From: an uncultured Oscillospiraceae bacterium
GTDB taxonomy: Bacteria; Bacillota; Clostridia; Oscillospirales; Oscillospiraceae
DNA: 64,000 nt
Direction: 5' to 3'
NCBI GenBank assembly: GCA_947589225.1
Contig: CANQBC010000006.1
Location: 1-64,000 of the forward strand
In this document: piece by piece, positions 51,735 to 60,452 of the stretch
Numbering within the stretch: the first letter of the stretch is position 1
How the letters are laid out: each line of letters opens with the position of its first letter
Program-made: the position numbers and the translations under genes
Notes under the pieces: generated by a model
Told to the model about the DNA's origin: nothing
What the model saw: only the letters and a program-made list of their open reading frames with translations
Databases searched by the model: none

Positions 51735-51771
51735 CCTTTTCAAAAAAGGCCAACGGCCTTTTTTGAAAAGG
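51735..51771 (+). repeat. Perfect 17-bp hairpin between tRNA-Gln and tRNA-Lys
   Basis: CCTTTTCAAAAAAGGCC, three-base loop, exact complement. The 3' arm carries T6, so it may act as a partial terminator between the tRNAs. Confidence 0.65.
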
Positions 51772-51796
51772 GGAGACATATAAATAAAAAAGATAT

Positions 51797-51872
51797 GACT
51801 TGGTAGCTCAGCAGGCAGAGCACCTGCCTTTTAAGCAGGGTGTCCCGGGTTCGAATCCCGGCCAGGTCACCA
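51797..51872 (+). tRNA. tRNA-Lys(UUU)
   Basis: Acceptor GACTTGG/CCAGGTC, anticodon TTT in CTTTTAA, T-loop GTTCGAATC, discriminator A, encoded CCA. Last in the cluster. Confidence 0.95.
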
Positions 51873-51915
51873 AAACGGAAAAAGTCCGCCTTTCGGCGGA
51901 CTTTTTCCGTTTTGG
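51873..51915 (+). terminator. Terminator of the tRNA cluster
   Basis: A 19-bp perfect stem (up to 21 if CCA bases are included) with a TTTC loop and T5 and T4 runs in its 3' arm begins at the end of tRNA-Lys. Two GC-rich hairpins follow to 51970. Confidence 0.88.
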
Positions 51916-52034
51916 TGACTTACGGGGTTGGCTTTGCCAACCCGGCCCCCGCCGCCTGGCGGCGGGGGTTTCATCGGACATGAGAAACAGACGGATTAGA
52001 AATGAAAATTGAAAGGCGTTCCGACAGTTGAACC

Positions 52035-53090
52035 TCACGATTCTATGGGCCTGTTCGCCGCATCACATCTCAATCCTTCCCAATCCACATTTCCCTGCAT
52101 ATAATTAAAGCGTTCATCTCCAAGGGACTTCAAAAGCTCCTGTTTCAAACCGGCTGAAAAGGCGGGATCAACGGCTTTTAGTGCCATGTGCTGGTAAAGC
52201 CTGGATTTCGTACAATCACCTATCGTGCCCATACTATCCAGGATTTCCCGCATAAGCCGTGCCGTCCATGCAACGTCCTTTTCCCAAGCCGCCACATTCA
52301 GCCCCCAGCAGACCTCATTATATTTGCCCATTTCAAATATAGACGCGGCAGAGGAAGAGACTTCGACCAGCTTTTTAGCCATTTCATGGTCGCCGTCTTC
52401 CATATAAAGAATGCGCAAATCATTGAATGTCATTTGTATGTGCTGATACGCACAGAAAATCAATTCCTCGTATGCGCGATAGGCTTCCGTCCGTTTTCCT
52501 GTTTTGCTGTTTACAAGCGCCTCCTTGCGCTTGCGTTCTGGATTTTCCAATGAGAAATAATCCAAATACTGCATTGCTTTTTCATAATTCTCCTGCCGAA
52601 TAAATGCACTGAACAGTGAATCCGTTGCCTGATTACGGATCCGTTCGTCCTCTGAGAGCAAACACCTCTCGTACCATCCGAATATCACGCTATCATACCT
52701 GTCTTTATTTGGAAGTTCTGTTGTCATTTGTCTTGCGTCCAGAATGTCCGCCGCCTGCCAAATCAATTTTTCACAATTAGGGTATTCCTCGATTTTTTCC
52801 TTTACGGAAAGAAATACATCATGGAAGTCTTTGCTCTCCAAGTCCTTTTGAATCTTCGATAAAAATTGGTTTATCTCTTCGTCTGTCAGCTCATCCTTAA
52901 AGGAAAGAAGTTCATCTGTGGTAATGCCAAGCAGCCGCGCAAGAGGGGCAAGCAAAGCGACATCCGGCAGTGTGTTGCCCTTTTCCCATTTATTCACGGC
53001 GGGAGCGGTCACGCCGAGACGGGCGGCCATCTCCTCCTGTGTTAACCCTTTATTCCTCCTGTATTTTTTGATAACCTCTCCTGTCGTCAT
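52035..53090 (-). CDS. XRE-family regulator with helical-repeat sensor domain
   Basis: About 351 residues. HTH at the N terminus: GLTQEEMAARLGVTAPAVNK, then WEKGNTLPDVALLAPLARLL. The rest is all-helical with TPR-like pairs (NYEKAMQYLDYFSLENPE, KRTEAYRAYEELIFCAYQHI, DHEMAKKLVEVSSSAASIF), the architecture of peptide- or stress-responsive Rgg/PlcR-like and clostridial XRE regulators. The start is ATG 53090 with AAGGGG upstream; a TTG six bases earlier is possible. Codon use is more AT-rich than that of the host core genes. Target unknown. Confidence 0.8.
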   Translation of the reverse strand: MTTGEVIKKYRRNKGLTQEEMAARLGVTAPAVNKWEKGNTLPDVALLAPLARLLGITTDELLSFKDELTDEEINQFLSKIQKDLESKDFHDVFLSVKEKIEEYPNCEKLIWQAADILDARQMTTELPNKDRYDSVIFGWYERCLLSEDERIRNQATDSLFSAFIRQENYEKAMQYLDYFSLENPERKRKEALVNSKTGKRTEAYRAYEELIFCAYQHIQMTFNDLRILYMEDGDHEMAKKLVEVSSSAASIFEMGKYNEVCWGLNVAAWEKDVAWTARLMREILDSMGTIGDCTKSRLYQHMALKAVDPAFSAGLKQELLKSLGDERFNYMQGNVDWEGLRCDAANRPIES

Positions 53091-53343
53091 GTTCAACTAT
53101 CCCCTTCACAATCTCTGAATCGATTCTGTAAATAGTATAGCTGATTGGGGTTCAAGAGTCTATTGAACATTGATTAAATAGTGAGAATTTTTTTTATTAT
53201 TGGTTAATTTTCGCGTGTGCCGCAGAAGAGGCTGCGGTGTTGTTTACGGCGCAGACGCCTCACATCCCCATCCTTCCGATAGAATGTACCCTTTTCTTGG
53301 AGGGGTTTCGCTCCTTGCGGCGGATCAACATAGGCGCGTTGGA

Positions 53344-53976
53344 TCAACCCTTTTTTATGGGGAGTCTGATGACTGTTTTCCATTTTTCGGGGGCCACTTT
53401 TCGCGCGTCCGACATATAAATCTCGTGGTGCAATCTTGTCGCCGTTATATCCTTGACATATCCGTTTTCGGCTAAGTATTTATCCATGATTGCGACCGTG
53501 GCAGGCTCGTCGTCAAAAGCCCCTGAGTGCATGATCTGAACGCACAGCCCCTCCTCAACGGTCATAAACTCTGCCGATGAACAATCCAGCTTTTTCTTTT
53601 TTTCCGCTGTTTCGACAGCCCACTCAAAATCTTTTTTTGTTACAAAATCGGGCAAACGGATCACGGAGATCCAATTAAATGCGGACTTCTCCGCGTAATT
53701 CACGCCGTCGGTATGGTCTTGCCACCAAAAGCCCTCAAGAGGCGGTACGACATATTCAAAGAAGCCTTCTATCGTATGGTCCGTTTTATAACTCATTTTC
53801 AAAGTGTATGCGATAGCGTATAGTATGCCGATTGCCTGCTGATACGCGCCGCCGGCCTCGTTCGGGTCGCCCTTTCCTCTGACCGCAATATAATTCATCG
53901 GCGGGATGGTTACAATTTCAGGTTTATTCTTTGGCATATAATATTCTTTATATTCTTTCTTAAAATCAAAAGCCAT
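53344..53976 (-). CDS. GyrI-like small-molecule-binding protein
   Basis: 210 residues from ATG 53976 with GGAGG. Follows the GyrI-like (SOUL/GyrI) pattern: PEIVTIPPMNYIAVRGKGDP, YAIAYTLKMSYK, FFEYVVPPLEGFWW and CVQIMHSGAFDDEPATVAIM, ending with TRLHHEIYMSDARKV. Standalone proteins of this type bind hydrophobic or cationic small molecules and are often linked to drug-response regulators. The neighbouring XRE regulator might use it, but they are separated by 250 bases with no gene. Confidence 0.8.
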   Translation of the reverse strand: MAFDFKKEYKEYYMPKNKPEIVTIPPMNYIAVRGKGDPNEAGGAYQQAIGILYAIAYTLKMSYKTDHTIEGFFEYVVPPLEGFWWQDHTDGVNYAEKSAFNWISVIRLPDFVTKKDFEWAVETAEKKKKLDCSSAEFMTVEEGLCVQIMHSGAFDDEPATVAIMDKYLAENGYVKDITATRLHHEIYMSDARKVAPEKWKTVIRLPIKKG

Positions 53977-54103
53977 AAGTACCTCCGTAAATCTCTGTTT
54001 ATCGAACAATGCCCATTATATCATACCCGCAAAGAGGGTATGGTATATTCGCCATGTTTTTCGGTTCCCGGCGCAAGCCAGGGAGAAAAACGGTTAAAAT
54101 CAA

Positions 54104-54132
54104 ATATAATATCTGTATCGCAGATATTATAT
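54104..54132. promoter_or_regulatory. Perfect 12-bp inverted repeat near the prophage edge
   Basis: ATATAATATCTG and its exact complement flank a five-base spacer. AT-rich and about 110 bases from the first phage gene. It could be an operator, an integration core or simply a hairpin. Confidence 0.45.
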
Positions 54133-54200
54133 CATCCAACTGCAAAAAAATCTACCGCCCGTTAGACGGCAAACCCCTTAAAACTTCCCCCTGCAAAAAG

Positions 54201-54225
54201 GCCCCCGGCTTAAGTGCCGGAGGGC
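54201..54225. terminator. Terminator of the repressor/ImmA operon
   Basis: GCCCCCGGC/GCCGGAGGGC stem with A5 on one side and T4 on the other; functional on the minus strand, 20 bases past the stop at 54245. Confidence 0.75.
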
Positions 54226-54244
54226 TTTTCTTCGTTCATAAGGC

Positions 54245-54643
54245 TTATTTTTCCCGGAACCGCTCGGTAAGCTCCTTTGTATAGGCGAAGAAGTCGTCGA
54301 TGGAGTGAAAAACGGGGATGAGGCCGGGGTCGGGGAGGGCCAGAACATTGATAAAGGTGCCAGCGGGGCCGCGCATATCGCGCGGCCCCGCTTTTTTCAA
54401 CCGTTCGCGCTCCTCCGGGGGAAGGCCGTCAGCCTCGCGTTCCAGATCCTCCACGGGGCGGTCGGAGTAGAAGTGATCTCGGAATATGTGCCGCAGTTCG
54501 TGTTCCAGACACGCCTTCTGCTTTTGTGGAGACAGGTGGCTGCTCAGATATATGTCAAAGGTGCCGTCGTCGTTGGGTATGGTGACCCCCTCCACCGTGG
54601 GAGGAAAGTCAAGGATCCTGACGAAATATTCAGGAGTCCACAC
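54245..54643 (-). CDS. ImmA/IrrE-type metallopeptidase (phage)
   Basis: 132 residues. The zinc motif is HELRHIFRDHF (HExxH as HELRH), preceded by IYLSSHLSPQKQKACLEHEL and followed by LEREAD, the third-ligand region. ImmA peptidases cleave the phage repressor on induction. It directly follows the repressor gene (three bases between), as in ICEBs1 and many prophages. Confidence 0.85.
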   Translation of the reverse strand: MWTPEYFVRILDFPPTVEGVTIPNDDGTFDIYLSSHLSPQKQKACLEHELRHIFRDHFYSDRPVEDLEREADGLPPEERERLKKAGPRDMRGPAGTFINVLALPDPGLIPVFHSIDDFFAYTKELTERFREK

Positions 54644-54646
54644 CGT

Positions 54647-55018
54647 TTACTCTCCCTGGTGCTCGGTGCGGCGAAGAGCCTCAATGATGGCGACCGCGCG
54701 CTCCACATCCTTCGGGGTGGCGTCCTTTGCAAGGGAAAAGAGCATCCTGCATTCGCTGCGGGAGCGCAGCATATCAAGGTAGGACTCAAGCTCAGCGTCC
54801 ACGGGGGCGGAAAATGGCATACGGTCGGAGCTCTCGCCCTTCAGATACGCCAGGGATACGCCAAAGAAATCGGCTATTTTCTTGAGCGTCGAATCACGGG
54901 GAACACTGGAACCGTTTTTCCAGGTGCTGAGAGCCGCCTGGGAAATGCCGGTGGCCTTGGAAACCCGATAGGAAGTAACACACTGTTCTTTGCAAAGCTG
55001 CACAAAAATTTCGTACAT
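54647..55018 (-). CDS. Phage repressor, XRE/CI type
   Basis: 123 residues. HTH VSKATGISQAALSTWKNGSS at positions about 19-38 plus the rest of the five-helix domain (TLKKIADFFGVSLAYLKGE), then a helical oligomerisation tail. No Ser-Lys autoprotease domain, so inactivation should depend on the neighbouring ImmA-like peptidase. Divergent from the phage packaging genes, with AT-rich operator-like sequence between. Confidence 0.88.
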   Translation of the reverse strand: MYEIFVQLCKEQCVTSYRVSKATGISQAALSTWKNGSSVPRDSTLKKIADFFGVSLAYLKGESSDRMPFSAPVDAELESYLDMLRSRSECRMLFSLAKDATPKDVERAVAIIEALRRTEHQGE

Positions 55019-55036
55019 TTTTTGTTCACTCCTACA

Positions 55037-55216
55037 AATAATTAAAAATAATTAAATTAGTACTTGACTTTTGTGAAGAGCAGAAGTATAATGCGACTAT
55101 CAAAGCAATACAAACGTGATTATACTTTAATAATTAGTATATTCAAGCTTAATAAAGCTTTGATGCTTAAAACCAAACAGCGGGAGCTTGTGCAATGGTT
55201 ATAAGTAATTAAAGTA
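55037..55216 (+). promoter_or_regulatory. Prophage operator/promoter region
   Basis: Rightward promoter TTGACT (55064-55069), 17 bases, TATAAT (55087-55092). The octamer-like motif AATAATTA or TAATTAAA recurs near 55038, 55048, 55130 and 55206, bracketing the promoter and the repressor start. These are the likely repressor sites. GC content drops sharply here compared with both sides. Confidence 0.65.
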
Positions 55217-55271
55217 TATCATATTTGTACAGCTTTGTCAACAATGTATTTTCAAGGGGGAGTGAGAGTAT

Positions 55272-55493
55272 TTGACTGGATGGAAGAGACGTTTTATCGA
55301 GGGGCCCGGGGGGCCGGGGGAGTCGAAAAGAACGGGCGAACGATGCTCCGGATGCCTTGAGGAGATGACGGAGAACGACGTCTACGGCCGGTGTGGGGGA
55401 AAGACGCTGTGTGCTCTTTGCGCCGACGACGAATGGGGTGAGCTGTCCGGCGAGGAGAAGCTGGAGCTTCTCGGCTACGAGGTGGTGAGGTAG
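55272..55493 (+). CDS. Small phage zinc-finger protein
   Basis: 73 residues starting on TTG 55272 with AGGGGGAG ten bases upstream. Two cysteine pairs, CSGCLEEM and CALCADDEW, with an intervening RCGG, form a zinc knuckle. Short Cys-rich ORFs of this kind commonly precede terminase genes. First gene of the rightward transcript. The start is uncertain. Confidence 0.6.
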   Translation: MTGWKRRFIEGPGGPGESKRTGERCSGCLEEMTENDVYGRCGGKTLCALCADDEWGELSGEEKLELLGYEVVR

Positions 55494-55895
55494 GTGGGCT
55501 ACACGGTAAAGCAGCTGGGGGAGGGGATCGACCGGGCCATCGACCACTGCCTGGTGACCGGCGAGGCCCCGGTGGGCTTTGTGCTCCACAAGTTTCTCGA
55601 CATACCCGAAAGTGAGCTGGCGCGATATCTTGAGGAGGGCGAGAAGCTGCGGCGCGGGGAGATCCCGTATTCCGCCGGGGTTAAGGGAAGATTTCTGGCG
55701 GCGAGGAAGTGGGACGAGTTCAAGACCTTTTTCTGGCTTGACCGGGCCCAGAAAGACCCGAAGAACGCCAGCTTCGCCATGTTCAATCTGAAACAGACGG
55801 AAAACGGCGGGTACGCGGAGAAGGAGACGAAGGCTCAGAAAAGCTCCGTCATTATCCGTCTGGACGGCCTGGGCGGAAAAGATGCGCTGTTGTAG
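55494..55895 (+). CDS. Probable terminase small subunit
   Basis: 133 residues from GTG 55494, immediately after the preceding stop. It is helical: YTVKQLGEGIDRAIDHCLVT looks like an N-terminal HTH-type DNA-binding segment, followed by a coiled region and ASFAMFNLKQTENGGYAEKE, a pattern typical of small terminase subunits of Firmicutes phages. Assignment relies mainly on its position just before the large subunit. Confidence 0.6.
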   Translation: MGYTVKQLGEGIDRAIDHCLVTGEAPVGFVLHKFLDIPESELARYLEEGEKLRRGEIPYSAGVKGRFLAARKWDEFKTFFWLDRAQKDPKNASFAMFNLKQTENGGYAEKETKAQKSSVIIRLDGLGGKDALL

Positions 55896-55987
55896 GGAGC
55901 GGCGCCGGCATCGGCCCGCCCTCCGGCGGCGAAGCGCCGGCAAGGAGGTGGGAGGACACGGACGACACCATAATATTTGACCCGGGC

Positions 55988-57316
55988 GTGGCCAGTGATA
56001 AGCAGAAGCAGTTCCTTTTTGCCCGCGCGCCCTTCATCGCCTACGGCGGCGCCAAGGGCGGCGGCAAGACCTGGGCGGTGCGTGTCAAGGCCGTGGGTGG
56101 GGCGATCATGAACCCGGGCCTGCGGGTGCTGATTATGAGGCGGACCTACCCGGAGCTGGAGGAGAACCACATCGGCCCCATTTTGCGTATGGTGCCGCCG
56201 GAGCTGGGAAGCTACCTCACGACCACAAGGCGTATGACCTTCTTCAACGGCTCCACGGTGAAATTCGGCCACTGGCAGGGGGACATCTCCGAGCTTGAGT
56301 ATCAGGGCCAGGAATTCGACTGGATCTTCATCGACGAGGCAACCCAGTTTACAGAGAGAGCCTTCAACTATCTGAAGGGCTGTCTGCGCGGCGTAAGCCC
56401 CTATGATAAGCGTATGTACCTGACGTGCAACCCGGGAGGCGTTGGACACGCGTGGGTAAAGCGCCTTTTCATTGACAGGGACTACCGCCGAAGTCCCGGG
56501 AACCCGGAGGAGGACGAGACGCCGGAGGATTACGTTTTTATTCCCGCCACGGTGGAGGACAACAGGTTCCTTCTTCGATCCTCGCCCCACTACCTGAAAA
56601 TGCTCTCCCAGATGCCGGAAAACGTGCGGCGCGCCTATCGTTACGGAGACTGGGACGCTCTGGGGGGCAGCTACTTTGACGAGTTCCGCTATGACCGGCA
56701 CACCTGTCCGCCGGAAAAGCTCCCCGCCCACTGGCGGCGCTACCGGGCCATGGATTATGGCCTCGATATGCTGGCGGTATTGTGGATCGCCGTGGACGAG
56801 GAGGGGCGCAGCCACGTCTACCGGGAGTGGACGCAGGAGAAGCTTATTGTCCGGGACGCGGCCGCCGGGATCCTGGAGCGGACGATGCCGGGGGAGAACA
56901 TCGAGGCGACCTTTGCCCCGCCGGATCTGTGGAGCACGCAAAAAGACACGGGCCGGACGATGGAGGAGATATTCCGCTCCTGCGGCGTGGCCCTTGTAAA
57001 GGCGGACAACAGCCGGGTACAGGGCCACATGCTGGTAAAGGACATGCTGGCCCTCCGAAGGGACGGCAGGCCGGGGCTTGAAATATCCCGGGACTGCAAA
57101 AAGCTCATATCCGACCTTACCGCCATTCAGGCCGACACCGACAACCCAGGCGACGCGGCAAAGACGCCCCATGAGGTGACCCATACGGTGGATGCTCTCA
57201 GGTACTACTGCGTCTCCAGGGTCGCGCCGGCCGAGCCGCCGGGGGAGACGGGGAGAGAGAGGACGGAGGATCTGGGCCTTGGTGGAGAACCGGACATGGA
57301 GTATCTGATGTATTGA
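55988..57316 (+). CDS. Phage terminase large subunit
   Basis: 442 residues. The ATPase that packages DNA into procapsids. Walker A GGAKGGGKT near residue 22, Walker B WIFIDEA near 113, coupling motif YLTCNPGG, and the RNase H-like nuclease domain with AMDYGLD, ATFAPPDLW and HTVDALRYY. The start is GTG 55988; the frame is open upstream through IIFDPG, so a non-ATG start slightly earlier, nearer AAGGAGG at 55942, is possible. Confidence 0.92.
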   Translation: MASDKQKQFLFARAPFIAYGGAKGGGKTWAVRVKAVGGAIMNPGLRVLIMRRTYPELEENHIGPILRMVPPELGSYLTTTRRMTFFNGSTVKFGHWQGDISELEYQGQEFDWIFIDEATQFTERAFNYLKGCLRGVSPYDKRMYLTCNPGGVGHAWVKRLFIDRDYRRSPGNPEEDETPEDYVFIPATVEDNRFLLRSSPHYLKMLSQMPENVRRAYRYGDWDALGGSYFDEFRYDRHTCPPEKLPAHWRRYRAMDYGLDMLAVLWIAVDEEGRSHVYREWTQEKLIVRDAAAGILERTMPGENIEATFAPPDLWSTQKDTGRTMEEIFRSCGVALVKADNSRVQGHMLVKDMLALRRDGRPGLEISRDCKKLISDLTAIQADTDNPGDAAKTPHEVTHTVDALRYYCVSRVAPAEPPGETGRERTEDLGLGGEPDMEYLMY

Positions 57317-57322
57317 GAAAGG

Positions 57323-60232
57323 GTGAGAGAGATAGCAAAAATTACAACCAACGTGTCGGAGAAGATTTTCAACATCACGAACTGGCACGGGGTGAACGAG
57401 GCGCCGGAGGGGGAGGCGCGGTTAAAGCTCGGCGAGGCGGCGGTGATGCGGAATTTCTGCGTCACCTCCGGGGGAGCGCTGAAAAAACGGGCGGGGAGCC
57501 GGAATGTGGCGGGGCTTCTCAGCCAGTACGTGGCTCACGTAAAGGAGAACTCGAGAAAGCTCGTCATGACCGGACAGGGCGTCTCGGCGGGATACCGGAT
57601 GTATCCGCGAATGACGGCCAACGACATGGGCGCCGTGAAGCCCGCCGGGGATCCGGCTGAGGTGGACAGCACCAACGCCGACCAATATAAGGGGTACTTT
57701 TTTGAGCATGAGGGCATGACCTACGAGCTTGACGGGTGCGTCACAACTCCCGGCTCCGGCACCGAGGACATCACCGGCGGCAAGGCGACGCCGGGGGAGC
57801 TGGAGGTCATCGCGTCAGGCACGGAGCGGTGGACGAAGGAGGGCGGCTCCGCGTTTGAGGGCGCGGCGTTCCTCGACACCTGCGCCGAGGGGTGCGCTCT
57901 GGACGGTGAACCTGGAGTGCGCGGGGCTGTCACGAAGCGCGATCCGCCCACGGGCAGCTCCACGGGATTTGAGACGGAGGACGTGGGCGGATACTGCCTT
58001 CAGAACGGGACTCTGTACCGGTACTATGGGGTTCGGGTGGACAGCTATGTACCGTTGTACACCTGGAAAAAATACAAGTGTATCCGGAATTCTCGCAGTT
58101 ATACGTACTACACTCAGAGCGGGTGGCAGACAAAAAACACCCACGAATGGAGCAGCGCGGGCTCCGTGACAGGGCATCCAAACTACAGCTTCAACTCCAG
58201 TACGGGGAAGTATTCGTGCAGCGGCGCCCTTGTGACCATAAAGTATGGAGGTTCCGGAACGGTGTATACCGCGTACACGACATATCTTGCCAGAACAAGT
58301 GTGTCCACCTCCGGAGGAAAAACGTCGGCCACGTATTCCGAGAACACCGTCATGGGGCCTTACACCGGGTACAACGTCAGTTACTCCCGGGGGGAGTACA
58401 TCGGCGAGGTAAATGTGCCCGAGGGGGTAAGACCCGATGCGGAGATGGGGTACACCTATGTGACCACCTTTTCCGACTCCGGTACCAGCTACACCGTGAT
58501 GCAAAGCGGAGAGGACTACTACTGCTATGCCAAGGACGAGAGCGCCGGTGCGCTAAGCTTTGAGCGGGCGTACAGCTTTCACGGCTATCCCCTGACCATC
58601 AGCCCCGATTTAAACGAGTGGTACGGAAACGAGACATATTCCACCGCGAATGAGAGCACCGACACGGTCGTCCGGGGGATTTGGGCCGGATATGTGGGCG
58701 GACGGGAGGTTCTCTGCGCGGCGTGCGGGGGCTTTCTGTGGGAATTAAAGGAGGAGGACGGGGAGTGGAACAAGATCCCCGCGGGCGCCATGGATACCTC
58801 CCGGGACGTGCATATGTTCGGTTTTGATGAGAAACTGTATATCCTCAACGGTGAAAAATACCGGGTCTGGGACGGGGACAGGCTTCAGGAGGTGGAGGGG
58901 TACAGGCCCCTGGTGTCCGTCAGCGTGGAGCCAGCGGGCGGCGGGACGCTGCTGGAGAGCGTCAACCGGCTCACGGCGGGGAGACGCGGCTGGTTTTCCC
59001 CGGACGGCACGGCGAAAACCTTCCAGCTCCCGGAGACGGACATCAAAAGCGTCGATTGGGTAAAGGATCTGACGTCCGGGGAGGATGTGTCCGGGGTGAG
59101 CTATGATCTCGCGGCGGGGACGGTGACCTTCGCCGAGACGCCGGCCAAGGGGGTCAACTCCCTGGAGATCGCGTGGAGCGCCGGGGAGGACTACCGCGCC
59201 CAGGTGTGCGCCATGCGGTTTGCCGAGACCTACAACGGGGCGCAGGATTCGAGGGTGTTCATCTACGGCGACGGGTCGAACAGGGCCTTTTACTCCGGGC
59301 TCGACTACGACGGACAGCCCCGGGCCGACTACTTCCCGGATCTCTACGAGGTGTCGGTGGGGGACGCCAACACGCCCATTACGGCCATGATCCGCCACTA
59401 CGACAAGCTCATGGCTTTCAAGCTGGACAGCGCCTGGAGCATCGGCTACGACACCATCACGCTGGTGGACGGGACGGTGACGGCCGGTTTCTATGTGGCG
59501 CCGGTGAACCGTGTCATCGGCAACTGCGCCTACGGGCAGGCGCAGCTGGTGCAGAACAGGCCGCGCACCTTGGACGGGCGCAGCGTCATCGAGTGGAGAA
59601 CTGCCGGGGCTTCCGGCATCACCGGCGACCAGCGAAACGCCGAGCGGGTGAGCCAGCGGGTGGACAGCTCCATTCGGAAGTTCGACCTGAGCCGCGCCAG
59701 AACCTTCTACGACAAGTTCAGCCACGAGTACTATGTCATCGGCGAGGATGGCACGGCCATCGCCCAGAATCTGGACGTGGACGCCTGGTATGTGTACACG
59801 GGCCTTGACGTGACGTGCATGATCAACTACCGGGACGAGCTCTATTTTGGCACGCGCGACGGGTATCTCAGGCACTTCTCGGACAAGTATTTCTCAGACA
59901 ACGGCGAGCCCATCGACGCCTACTGGGAATCCGGGGCCATGAGCTTTTCGGCGGACTTCCGGCGCAAGTACTCCGCCATGGTATGGCTTGGTATCAAGCC
60001 GGAGGACAACGGCTACCTGGAGGTGACGGCCCAGACGGACCGAAAGAGCGACTTCGCCGTTTACGACATCCTCAGCGCCGGGGCCAACCGGGTGCCGGAG
60101 ATGGAACGGGTCAAGCTCAAAGCCAAGAAATTTACGTATTACAAGCTCATTTTGCGCAACGCCACGGCTGACAGAACGGCCACGGTGATCAGCGCGGACA
60201 TGAGGGTAAGGGGAACGGGATACGTCAGATAA
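57323..60232 (+). CDS. Large phage tail-tube/stopper-like structural protein
   Basis: 969 residues from GTG 57323. The N terminus (ALKKRAGSRNVAGLL after GEAAVMRNFCVTSGG) and the C terminus (RRKYSAMVWLGIKPEDNGYL) match the pattern of podoviral head-closure/tail-tubular B-like or DUF proteins that begin with a bare-metal list of beta strands. The middle is Tyr/Ser/Thr/Gly-rich (SYTYYTQSGWQTKNTHEW), as in receptor-contacting beta domains. Its position between terminase and portal genes supports a virion structural role. Exact role not certain. Confidence 0.6.
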   Translation: MREIAKITTNVSEKIFNITNWHGVNEAPEGEARLKLGEAAVMRNFCVTSGGALKKRAGSRNVAGLLSQYVAHVKENSRKLVMTGQGVSAGYRMYPRMTANDMGAVKPAGDPAEVDSTNADQYKGYFFEHEGMTYELDGCVTTPGSGTEDITGGKATPGELEVIASGTERWTKEGGSAFEGAAFLDTCAEGCALDGEPGVRGAVTKRDPPTGSSTGFETEDVGGYCLQNGTLYRYYGVRVDSYVPLYTWKKYKCIRNSRSYTYYTQSGWQTKNTHEWSSAGSVTGHPNYSFNSSTGKYSCSGALVTIKYGGSGTVYTAYTTYLARTSVSTSGGKTSATYSENTVMGPYTGYNVSYSRGEYIGEVNVPEGVRPDAEMGYTYVTTFSDSGTSYTVMQSGEDYYCYAKDESAGALSFERAYSFHGYPLTISPDLNEWYGNETYSTANESTDTVVRGIWAGYVGGREVLCAACGGFLWELKEEDGEWNKIPAGAMDTSRDVHMFGFDEKLYILNGEKYRVWDGDRLQEVEGYRPLVSVSVEPAGGGTLLESVNRLTAGRRGWFSPDGTAKTFQLPETDIKSVDWVKDLTSGEDVSGVSYDLAAGTVTFAETPAKGVNSLEIAWSAGEDYRAQVCAMRFAETYNGAQDSRVFIYGDGSNRAFYSGLDYDGQPRADYFPDLYEVSVGDANTPITAMIRHYDKLMAFKLDSAWSIGYDTITLVDGTVTAGFYVAPVNRVIGNCAYGQAQLVQNRPRTLDGRSVIEWRTAGASGITGDQRNAERVSQRVDSSIRKFDLSRARTFYDKFSHEYYVIGEDGTAIAQNLDVDAWYVYTGLDVTCMINYRDELYFGTRDGYLRHFSDKYFSDNGEPIDAYWESGAMSFSADFRRKYSAMVWLGIKPEDNGYLEVTAQTDRKSDFAVYDILSAGANRVPEMERVKLKAKKFTYYKLILRNATADRTATVISADMRVRGTGYVR

Positions 60233-60260
60233 AACAAAGCGTTGTGAAAGGAGAATTTTC

Positions 60261-60449
60261 ATGGAATCGATCGTTAAACGTCTTTCGGCGCTTCTCAGCG
60301 TCAAAAGCATTGTCACCATCGTGCTGACGGCGGTGTTTGCCGTTCTCTCCGTAAAAGGGGGAGTAGGACAGGATTTTATGACCATTTACGCGGTCATCAT
60401 CGCCTTTTACTTCGGCACCCAGAGCGCAAAGGAAAAGAAGGAGGAATAA
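60261..60449 (+). CDS. Small membrane protein, holin-like
   Basis: 62 residues, ATG after GGAG. Two hydrophobic segments (IVTIVLTAVFAVLSV and MTIYAVIIAFYFG) separated by a short Gly-rich turn, then a charged tail KEKKEE. Size and topology fit a class II holin, although no endolysin gene is adjacent in the window. Confidence 0.6.
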   Translation: MESIVKRLSALLSVKSIVTIVLTAVFAVLSVKGGVGQDFMTIYAVIIAFYFGTQSAKEKKEE

Positions 60450-60452
60450 AAA

